NCBI GenBank assembly: GCA_039566865.1
Contig: CM076961.1
Location: 7,153,501 to 7,217,500 of the forward strand
Source of the DNA: Aurelia coerulea
Taxonomy: Eukaryota > Cnidaria > Scyphozoa > Semaeostomeae > Ulmaridae
DNA: 64,000 nucleotides
Direction of reading: 5' to 3'
In this document: piece by piece, positions 13,601-25,600 of the stretch
How the letters are laid out: each line of letters starts with the position of its first letter
Numbering within the stretch: position 1 is the stretch's first letter
The notes under the pieces: generated by a model
Told to the model about the DNA's origin: nothing
Seen by the model: the letters and a program-made list of their open reading frames with translations, nothing else
Database searches by the model: none
Position numbers and translations under genes: made by a program

Positions 13601-16600
13601 CATACACTGTATCATTGTCTTTCAAGTGAAGTGATCGTTTATTTTCTTAAGTTGCCACTGCATAGCGATAAATTATCTTTGACTTACCTATCCTATCAAA
13701 TGTTGGTGGTGCAGTATTGGAAAATTTTAATATTGCTCTTTTGTGAAATGCTTGATCAGTTGTCGGTCTGAAATTCATTGATCAGATTCTATGCACACTG
13801 CAAAGCTAGGGAGTGACATCTTTATATGACCTTTATCTTTTAGATCGTGTAATTGACGAGTTAAACCCTGTGGAAAATTTCACAAAAGATGAATTATGCA
13901 AACTGCTATCGAACACATGGGTAAAGTTCTATTAATGTGAAGTCTTATCAACCTTGCTCTTGTACTAATTAGTGTAGCACGACAGACAATACACTGCATT
14001 CAAATGCTTGAAACATTATTAAGAATGGCAGAAATTCCTGCTATTGCTTTGAGCTGCGCCTGTTATACCAATAGCTCTGCTTAATTTTCTTTTCCCATTT
14101 AAAGATATATCTATAAGATCATAACAGCTGAAGATAGAAGAAAATGGAAGGTCATGGTTTCCAACCTTCGTATCGAAGATGGTACCAAATGATGATGATG
14201 ATGAATAATTAAGATAGAATTAAGCTCTGTCATGAAGACAAACACCAAGGATTCTTTACAATTAAATTGAACATTTTGGAACGAGTATTTAATGGAAATT
14301 TCAGTGGAATATCTTTAGGTATGCTTCATTTCAGAACAACAGAGCTAATCCATAAATGTAAAGTCTCAAAATTGAGATTTGAGGAAAGTTTTAGGGAAAG
14401 AAATTAATGCTTTTCACAAACTGCTGCCATCAAAAGTGATTTCTGCCAAATTGTATTTCAAGTTCACCGTGGCAAGAACACGAAAAAAAATGAAATAAAA
14501 TTGACTACTTTTATGGATAAAATATAAAGTTAACTCGATGATATTTCTATTAATTCCACTAGGGAGATCTTTATCACCATACATAAAGAGCTGCTTTGAA
14601 ACCTCGTTTGAAGTATTACTGTGAAACATGTACGGCAGTACCTCATTGTTACCTCATTCACCATTTATTTCCATATGTCACAGGGAAGTACAGACCTTAA
14701 TCTTAGAGCAGCAATGAGCAAACGTCATTATTTACATTGTATCCTTTAGTGAAGGGCGTATGAAGGTTTAGATGCATTATGGATGTATTCCTCTTTCACT
14801 GCTTGTTCACTGCAGGGAATTGTAAATCACAGGCTTTCTGATTGAGACATAACCGACTTAGTGATGGAAGTTATAGTATTTAGTTACAAGTCCAGCTTTT
14901 GTTTTAAGGCTGATTAGTGGAATTTTCCGAGCAGGCAGAATTTTACGTTAGAAAAGGGCACTCAGACGTTACTTTCTTCCAACTTTTGAGCGTTACTTTC
15001 TCTCGTGAATTTCCGTAGCTTGAAATTAGCATTTGGCCGCAAGCACTTATCATTTTGTTTCATTTCAGGATGAAGAGCCCAAGAAAGATTACACAGAAGA
15101 AAGCAAACAAATCACTGATGATGTCCTAAAGAATTTATGTCAAAAGTGTGCTCAATGGATCGTCACGGTTAGATTTAATTGATCTTATTTCTTGTTCATT
15201 TTTCATCTGATCTTACGTTTTTAAACAAGTGCAGATTTGTAACACAATGCAATCAACTGCTTTTGATTGACATGACAAAGTGATTAGCAATTGCAGACAA
15301 AGGACATTCTCTCAACCAGTAATACAAAATGAACAAAACCGCAAACATCGCCATGAATGCTGAGGGACAAACAGTCACCTTGTGAACTCGAAAAATGATT
15401 TTTAAGAGAAGTCATGACTTTCTAACAAAAGAAGAAGAATAAATCTTACGATCTTCTTCGTGGATTTTGTTTACTTGATTCAGAAGCCGAGTAGTGATTG
15501 TTTCGTTGGAGCCCTAAATATGCAGAGAATCGCAATGCTTTTCTGCTCGGCTTCTGAATCAAATAAATCCAATCTGCCATACAAATCTTTAAATTTAGCC
15601 TTCTTTGTTACAAACTCATGACTCATCTTAAAAGCCACCTTTTATGTGCACAAGGTGACAGTTTTGCTGACTGGTATCATGGCAACTTTTGCGGCTTGAT
15701 TTGCTTTGAATTGCTGGTTTAAGGATTTTCCTTTCTCTGCAATCGCTAATCGCTCTGAATTGCGATGTCAAGCAAAAGCGACTGAACATATTGCCTTACT
15801 AAATGAGTCCGTATTACGTCAGTAAGATATTCTTGTTTGTTGCAGCATGTCGTATAGGCTAGGCGTAATTGTTGACTGCAGACATTTTCGAGCATTTCAC
15901 ATCCTAGTGAGTATCGATGAGGCAAGAATCATCATCATCATCATCGTCATCTTCCTTCATTTGTTTGTTTACAGCATGCCTGAAACAAAGATGGCTAACT
16001 TAAAGTTAATAAAAGCCTGCTATTTACAATTTGTATGATTTACAATCTAATTGCATTATTATATATCGTCTTCGAGTTGTTTCTAATTGATAATCGACTC
16101 AACTAAATAATTCAACTGAATCTTCGACCTTACAAGGCAAATGTCAAAATGCACCACAGTGAACTACGAACTTGATGTTTTATGCTATTTTGTTTAAGTA
16201 ACGTTCATAACGTCCAAAAATTTTAATCTTGTAGACAGACATTTTTTCCTAATTTGATTTAATATAACTACTTAATAACTACTTAACATAAGAACTGATA
16301 GAATGCTAGGAGGACCTTAAAGTTGTTAGATATAATGTATGCATCATTTCCTTTTGAGTACTCTTTTTACACAAGTTGTTTTTCTTTCAACAGCTTCCTT
16401 TCAAGCATGAATCCCTGCTTGAAGACCAACAGTCTTCGAAATTAACAACAAAGGAGAAAAAAGAAGCAAGGAGAGGTAAGATATTGAACTGATAACTTAC
16501 TGGCAAAGACAATTATCTCTAATTTATGTTGCTTCCTTTAAGGGTTTTGTGGAGGCTTCTTTGTGAGAGTACAATATGCGACAAAGACTCCTTTTTGAAG

Positions 16601-19600
16601 GTCACTTCATTCAATTCAAGGAATACAGTTTTGCTAGTTTGCGATCAATTATGATCAAGTGAAGTATTAACTCTTCCAAAAAGAAAATTATTTTCAGAAG
16701 ATTGTCTAAGCAGTTCGTCGAGAATAATTGAGCTTGCCAAGCGTAGTGCTTCTGTCTGGAATTTTTGTTTTGACGATTTAATATATCGCGTTAATGGTAT
16801 ATTTCATCGCAGGGTATGAAGAAGAAAAGAGAAAAAACTCAATTTTTACTGCCAGGTATGCATGCTCAAAATATTCTTTGTTTCTTTGTTCCATGTTTAA
16901 CAGATTAACCCCATCTCTCCTGGGCATTTTGAAGCAGTCAATACCTGGGGGAGTGATGGCACCCCCTCTTTTTCTTCGCTGTTTCAGTAGCTATAATCTT
17001 TCAACTTCGCTAATAGATGGACTTTGGTGCAAAACAATCAAAGTCACGTGATTAAATCAAATTCTCTCTGTTTGTTTTCTTGCTATAACAATAAGAAGAT
17101 ATTAAGTTATGATTATCATGATTATTACTATCATGATTGAAACAAGAAAATGAGGCATTGAATTGAAATTGTTTGTTTCAAATTGTGTTGGATATCATTA
17201 TATACATGCGTCAGCATAATTTGGCGGACATTTTAGATTAATATCTGCAACAATTAGAAACAGTATACACAGCTTTGTTGACTACATGTAAAAAATTGGC
17301 TGCCATGGTTACGGTGTTATATTTAGAATCTTGACATTTTCATCAGTCAATGCAGTATAGATATAAAGATAAAGTAGCGGAATTGGCATCCTGCTTTGCA
17401 CATGTTAGCATTGGCAAACAAATTTTTTCAACATGTATATACAAAGAAATCATAATTAACTACAAAACAACATACATTACTTATATGCCATTCACAGTGG
17501 AACAGATTCGCGGTCATCTAGTTTCCACTGTCAATGACATTTACTTTTCTCTAATAGTTCAACAGTTAGAATACAATAAAACAGGGAATGGGGAGTCACT
17601 GCAACGGTATTATCATGTGCATGAGAAACATACAATCCACCCTCCCGCAGCCACAGGCCCAATCCATGCGCGGCACCAATCATGCCCATGCATGCCCCAA
17701 GCCAGACCACTGCACCACTGCAAATGACTACCCCAATCAGTCTGAGCACAGTACCCCGCAGTACACCGTGCCACAACAGGGAAACCTCATGGTAACACAG
17801 TGCCCCACGAAACAGCACACACAAGCGGCCATGAGGGCAGTAGCCTGCGTGTAGACTCTACTGATTTATTTTCCAAGTGGTTTCTCCTCTGGTAGAGTCT
17901 GCGCATCATCCTTGTTCTAGGTCAGGTGCGGTTCCCAGGACAGACAAAGAACCCATACACAAAGGGTTTTCTTTGGGGAGCTTTGTTCATTAGCGATACT
18001 AGCTTTGTTCATGCATACACCATTCCAATATCAGAAGGCTTCACAAAGACGCAGACGCTACTCAAACAAAGAGGAAGGCTTCCGCCAATAAGAAAAGGTT
18101 TAGCGTTTCTCATAAACTGAGATCAAGGATTCGGTCGCTGATGCGCAGACTCTACTGGAGGGGAAACCTCTCTAAAAAGAAATCAGTCGAGTCTGCACGC
18201 AGGCTATGAGGGCAGCCACCCAAAACAACACCACAACCAGACCCCGGATGAGCACAGGAAAACTGACATAAACAAGGGAGAACAGCATCGCAGACAAACC
18301 AGACCCGCAACCAAAAGCGGCAGGCCATACACTCTTCCATGCGCAGGCATTATTTACAACAATTTTATCCAAACCGCTTCGTCTTTTCAATAAAGGGAGC
18401 CTTGTTTGCTACCTTTTTCGTGAACTGGAGTAACATTGGATCTCTTCCAGAGAACAGGATAGACTCCACTTTCAAGGCATTTTTCATAATCATGCACAAA
18501 AGCTCCAACATTGACTTGCCACATTTTCATCATAACAATGGAAACTTCATCACAGCCATAGGTTTTCTTCGGGTCCAATGATTGAAATATCTGAAATACC
18601 TTTTCCTGGTTGATTATTAGGTTTTGAATTGATGTCTTAGGCCCTCGTTGGAAATTAGGTAAAGTGTTACTTGTTGTTATCATGGAGCACTGCTGCACAA
18701 AATAATCAAGGAAACTGCTGGCTTTACTTTGTAGGCTCGTTATAAACACATAAACACTCCATTTTCCAACATGGGGGATATTCAGTGACTCCTTTCTTTT
18801 AATCAACCTGTTTAGGACTGACCATTATGACTTGATTCCTTTGTTGGGATCTGATAATTTACTCCCCAGATTTGAGAGATACCCCCCTGTTGCATTAACT
18901 AGCATGTCTGTTGCCTAAAAACAGAAGTTTTGTTAAAGGGAGGGGGCGGAATCCATTCCCCTACGTCAAGACCGTGTTGAGAGAATATGGGATATGCCTG
19001 AATCTTTTCTCTGCAGAAATCTCATGTGTTGAATATTGATTTTAATATGATAGGAGCAACAATTTAAGACCCGTACAGACGTGCCTAACCATTCTGAGCG
19101 ATGCCATATCGTAGCTGAATGACGTGTTCCGTTTTAACACCTCTTTACCTTTGAGCAGACTGTTTTCCGCTGATTAGAACTGGATAACACATGATAAAGA
19201 TCTTTCGTTTGATCGGATAGTTAAAACCAGAGATCTTTTTTTTCTGGTCATAACAAATTAAAATTAACAAATCTAAATGCGTAAATATTGTACTGCTCTC
19301 GGTGTAGGAAGACATAAGGTCATCTGGCCTGCACCAAGAACGGTACTTGCAATTTTACAAATACAACTTCAAAACAAAAGGGAGAAATAAAGCAATACAG
19401 GTAACAAAAGAATACATACACACGGTCAAAAGAAAAGAAGGGGACTGGCAGTTCCACACCAAACTATGCAATGGGTCTAATCCTTAGATATCATAGACTT
19501 CCACCGGTTTTTACCGTCAAATCGCAAGTGGACGGTACAATGACGACGAAAGTCCAGCACTTGCAAAATTGGGGGGTTTGGTGTGGAACGGTCTGGAAGA

Positions 19601-22600
19601 TAGGAAGGAGAGCTGCAAGATGATTTCGTTATTTCAAATTGATTTTATGTTGATCCACGGACACCAGCATTCCGCCCAAGCTCTCTAGAATAATGCACAC
19701 TTTCAGCGAGAATTCTTCAGTGTTACCTACTTTCATTTTTCGATTGGCAAAAACAATGCCAGAAACGCTGAGTTGAAACCTATCCAATGCAGTTGTATCA
19801 AGAGGGGAACAATAGAACCTACGGCTCCTTCGCAGCAACCACGCAAATGGGCTACGTTATTCTTGGACACCCTGTATATCCTGGCCTGTTAACCAGACCC
19901 TAGAGAATAAGGCCAATATCCAAAACTGAAATGTTAATCCATCATTCTATTAGTCAAAAGCTAACTTAGAAATGAAAATTTGTTTGGTAAAATCACTCAT
20001 CTGTCAGACCCAGAAATAAGGCCAATGCTGGTAAAAGTTGTGTGTGGGAGCGAGCGAGAAATCCACGTTCGATGCTGGTCCACAATTTACATCCCATTGA
20101 AATTGAAATTCAATATTTTTGTCAGTTTCAGTTTATGAATTTCAATGGCAAGTAAATCGTGGACCAGAATCGAACGACTGGAATTCTCATTCCCATGCAA
20201 GCACCTTACCAATATTTTCCTATTTTCTGGGTCTAAAATATGAGATATATTTTACTGAACAACATTTCACATAACATGTTATTTCTTTTTTGACTGACCC
20301 GGTACACCTATTGTTTTAGAGGACCATCATCGTACATGCCAAGAGTACCTTCTCAATTTCACCCTGGTCTGCAGCTTCCGACTATGAACCCTTTCTCCAC
20401 GAACAATCAAGGCATTTTCTCACAACATTTTCTTGGGAATTCATCTTCCATGGGCATTCCAAACAATATTGCATTAGCAAATATATTACGACAGGCCGAA
20501 ATGTTGCGAAATCAATCATCCACTACTCAAGGGACTATTGCGAGTCTGCAAGGTAAGTTAATTTGTTTTATGTTGTAGTTTGAGAGCATAGGGCTCAAAT
20601 CTTTCAAATCTTTAAAAAGATCGATGTAAAATTCTATTATATTTTTCTTTAAATTTGATTGCGTGAAAGGAACTTATGGTACTTTGCTGTAAATCTGCCG
20701 TGGAAATTTTATGATATCTTTATTTTTTCAAAATGGTGGCAATTTGATAATTTTTGAAAAAATTCATGGAAAATTTTGAAAAAATTCAAATCATATTAAA
20801 TCCTAAACCAATAGAGGAAACATTGCATAACCTTCAAGAAAACCATAGTTTATGGAGGTCTACAATATGGTGGCAAGCAGAAGTCTGTAGCTTTTGTAGT
20901 TTAGGATTTAGAAATTTGATGACGTCATAGCCTCAAATTTAATTAATGCCGCCATATTGAAACTATTCAAGATATCAATAAATTGCCACGGCTTATTTAC
21001 AGCAAAAAACCCTAAGTTCCTTCCAAGCTATTTATTTCAAAGTAAACGGCAATAGAATTTTACACCGACCTCTTTAAAGATTTGAGCCCTGTTTTTAGTT
21101 TGAGTAAAATCCTAATTTTTGGATTTTCTGCATTCCTTCCTTTCTCATTTCTCTCTCTCTCTCTGTCTTTCTTTACTTATTTATGTCTCATTTCCTTCCT
21201 TCTTTCCTTTCTTTCTTTCGTTAATGTTTGCTTCGAATGCTCCGTGCACACTACTTAAATTTTGTTATTATCCATATCTGTAAAACAACGCGTAACCAAG
21301 GTACACGTCCACACAAAAATGCGTAGGAAAAATGTCCTTGTTTGTCCGATTACATTGATCTGCATGATTTTAAAAAACCGATCGAAATATATCCTATTTT
21401 GTGGAATCACATTGCTCCACTTTTGTGAAATTATTTTCAAGAAAGTTTCAACGTTTTCACAGAGCTCAATTTTTATCAATATGCACTTTTGATATCATTT
21501 TCAAAAACATACGCTTATGTACTATTTTCATCATTGTTAACACTAAGGCCCCGTTTGCACGATACCATTTTCGTTTCATACCAGATTTGTTTTACATCGG
21601 ATTGGCCTTTTGTTTACACGAGACCGTTTTCATATCGGATTGGCCTTCTGTTTACATTAGAACGCACCAATCCTATAGCCTTCATACCGCGTTCGCGTTT
21701 TCAATGAAAGCGCTCTGAAAGTGGCATGGAATTAATCCGATATCGTGTAAATGGTCGAATCCGGTATCAACTCAAAACGGAAGCTCTTTAGCAATTCTAC
21801 GAGCCTCCTATTCGTCTGGTGCACTGCGCATTTGGTAGTAAAACAAAGGTGAACCCTCCGCGGCACAAGGCAAAGTGTTTCCTTGTAAACTGAAGGCCAA
21901 TCCGATATGAAGTGAACACGGTGTCGTGTAAGCAGAACTCAAATCCGATGTGAAATGAAACGATATCGTCTAAACGAGGCCTTAAAAAACGTGTTTTTCT
22001 TTGCGTTTTTGTAGAAAACCAGAGCGGTGTGAATAGCGCCTAAGAAATTGCATGTGAGCCATTTTGATGCGTATCGATAGTTATAAAATCACCAAAGCAT
22101 GTTTATGCGAAATAGTTCCAGTTATCGCAACAGCAACAACACTTTTTACTTACTTTTTTTAATTGTTTCTAATTGAGTTGGATCCTTTGCTCATACTGGG
22201 ACTTATTGACTTTGACTCAATATGTGACTCATAGAACTGGGACTCAATATGTGAGTGTTGTGTTTATAACCAAGTTCAAATTTGTTCTTTTTCATTCTCA
22301 GTTTTATTTTAGAATATGGTCAACATTGTGTAACAAAAATTATCAAGCATGACAAACACAGCTAATGATCCATGTGGTATTTGCCATAAAAATATACATA
22401 TCAACCAAAACGCAATCTTTTGTAATAATTGCAATTTCTATGTCCACATGAAATGCAATGATATCTCTGCTTCAGAATACAAAAGACTTGAAAAGGAACC
22501 TGATGATGTTTCTTGGTTTTGCGAAAAATGTACCATGGATACGTGCCCGTTTTGCTCATTAGCAAATGAAGAATTCTTGGGACTTAACGATTTTGACCTA

Positions 22601-25600
22601 CCCTCATTCATTGACTCTGCACCCTCGTTTGAGATTACTTCTAACCTTATGGACTTGCCCAATCTTAGTGATTATGATATTGATGAACATATGCCTCAGA
22701 ATATTGATTCTCGCTACTTCACTCTACCTGAACTCTTTTCCTTGCATTTATCTTCTAGTGACTTTTCTATTCTTCACACTAATATTAGAAGCCTCTCCCT
22801 TCATCATGACGAATTAGTTTCTTTATCTGCTCACACAAATTTGACTCCTGCTGTGATTGGAGTGTCTGAAATATGGCATTCCAAGGACAATCCCATATCA
22901 TCAAATGTTGATATTCCAGGTTATAACAAGCGAAATATATACAAAACGTAACGAGAAGAATAGTAGTAGCAAACTGGTAAAAGTATAATGGTTAATATTA
23001 TAAAGCGTTAAAGGTTAAGTCATTTTGTATTCGATTTAATTTGTTGTTGTTGTTGTTGTTGTTGTTTTTTTTTTTCGCTTCTTTAATTTATTGGTATTGA
23101 AGGAGTCTAAGATTTTTTATTTCGTTAGAAAATGATTTTACGTTATTGATATGTTTTATTTTATCTGGGAGGTTATTCCAGAGTCTTGCACCTTTGTTTT
23201 TAAGCGTTTGGTCACCCCAATGTTTGCGTGTTCTGCATAGTTTATAGTCTTTTCTTTGTCTTGTTTCGTATTTATGTTTACCCTCATTAGTTTCAAAATA
23301 GCTATGAAATGCAGCTGGAAGTTTTTCTGGGTTATGGTTCACTTTATGCATGAAGTTAAGAATTTTTGCTTCATAGAGATCTTTTACTTTTAAAATTCCA
23401 TACGATTTATGCAGAATGTTTGTAGAGTATCTATAGTCTTTGAACTGCAAGATTTTAAGCATTCTATTTTGCAGTACTTGGAGTCGCTTTAAATGAAATT
23501 CTTTAGCCACTCCATAAACTTCTAAGGCGTAGCTTATTTTTGATTGCACTAAGCTGAGAAATAAAGCCTTCAAACATTCAGCTGGGACCAAGTGTCGCAG
23601 TTTAGCGAACATAGAGCAATATTTAACTAAGCTGCTAGCAAGTATGTCTATATGGTCATTCCAGTTTAAGTTGCAATCTATTTGCAGTCCAAGATATTTT
23701 AGACTGTTGACTTCTTTAAGTTTGGATCCCACTTCGATTGCAAAATCGTTGTCGATGGTTTTCTTTCGATTTGGTTTAAAAAGGCAATGATTTGTTTTAC
23801 TGGTGTTGATAAGCAGTTTGTTTGCTTTGAACCACTCATCTAATTTGGCTAGTTCGCTGTTGATTACTCTAGCTAAGTCGTTAATATTGTTGCTAAAGCA
23901 AAATATGTTTGTGTCATCAGCAACGAGTCTTGGTTTAACATCATTCATAGCGTTTGCCATGTCATTTACGAATATTGTGAAAAGAATTGGGCCTAGGACT
24001 GACCCTTGTGGTACTCCTGTTTCAATGGTTTCTAAGGCAGATTGTGTCTTATTGCAGCCCGTGTATTGTTTACGTTTACTGAGATAGCTGGAAAACCAGT
24101 TTCCAACGATCCCTCTAAATCCATAATGATGGAGTTTGTGAAGAAGAATCTCATGGTCAATAGTATCAAATGCTTTTGATAGGTCGAGAAATACACCAAG
24201 TGCACAGTTATCTTGATCTAATTTGCTGTAGATTTTATCGGTAATTTCTAACAGAGCATGCACTGTTGAGTGGTTTTCTCTGAATCCGAATTGGAGTTCA
24301 TACAATAGTTTGTGTTTTTTGATGAAAGTCATCATACGTTTGACAACCAGACGTTCAAATATTTTTTCAAAGCAAGATAGGAGGGAGATTGGTCTGTAGT
24401 TTTCTGCGAGGTATCTTTCACCCTGTTATACTTTTTTAAAGAATAAATCAGTCACTCAGAATGGTGGTGTTGGTTTGTATTTCAGAGCTTCTCTTACTTC
24501 CAATCCAAGAATTGATTTGGATTCTTGTACAGATGATTTTGAAACTGTATGGGTTGAAATTGAAAACAAAAATGAAAATAATTTCCTTATTTGCTGCGTT
24601 TACAGACATCCTAGTTCAAATATTGTTAACCTTACAGCTCACTTCCAGAATCTTCTTTCAAAATTATCATAAAATAAGCTGTTATTTATTATAGGTGATT
24701 TCGATGTAAACCTTCTAGATTTTGCTTCCCATACACCAACACGTGACTTTGTCAACAACTTTTTTTCACACAGCCTTCTTCCTTGCATTCATCATCCAAC
24801 TAGACTTTCTGAACAAAGAGCATCAATTATTGATAACATATACACAAAGGCTACCAATGCTAATATAACAAGTGGCAATATTTTAATGCAAATTTCTGAC
24901 CATTTTCCCCAGTTAATGATTTTGAAAAATAGTCATGTTAGTCATAGCAAATCTGAGTCATTAAAATATGATTATTCCAGATTTAAAGAAGACACATTCC
25001 TTGAATACTTTAATCAGATTGATTTTACTTACTAAGAAAACAGTGACTTGGGTGTGAACAAAGATTTTTGAAAGATCTTAATACTTTGACAAATAAGCAC
25101 GCTCCGATTAAAAGGCGGAGTAGAAAGGAAATAAAACTTAAAGATAAACCATGGATAGATAATAGAATACTGATGATGATGAGAATCTGTGACAGAATTT
25201 TGCAGAAACTAAAGAAACAGCAGACTCCTGATAATCTCAAGTTGTATAAGAAGTTTAGAAACCGTGTGTCCAATGAATTAAAAGAAAGTAAAGCAAGGTA
25301 TTTTCATGATTATTTTTCTACCAATAGTCAAAATATGAAAAATTATGGTCAGGTATCAAGACAATAATTTCTCATAAGTCTTCCACTTCTTCTTCAATTA
25401 ACAAAATCAAAGGCAAAGATGGAAATGTAACATCAGACACTTCTAAAATGTCTAATATTTTCAATGACTTTTTTGTCAATGTTGCTGATGGCATAACAAA
25501 GACAATCCCAACAACTCCAAAGTCTCCTCTTGACTATTTATCTAACAGAACTTGCAGTTCACTTTTCCTTACTCCAGTTACTTTGATAGAAGTTAATGAT

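Noticed and set aside
1452..16855. ATRX rather than ARIP4 as the identity of the helicase
   Set aside because: Motif VI and ISKQGVSDRV...ELNPVENFT and PFKHESLL fit ARIP4. ATRX-specific blocks in the same place are absent.
17531..17854. Coding gene in the C/A-rich block
   Set aside because: Open frames exist on both strands, but they are driven by composition and show no conserved motif.
21545..21983. Exact target duplication of TAA for this MITE
   Set aside because: TAA on both sides is part of the inverted repeat itself, so the duplication cannot be decided from this copy.
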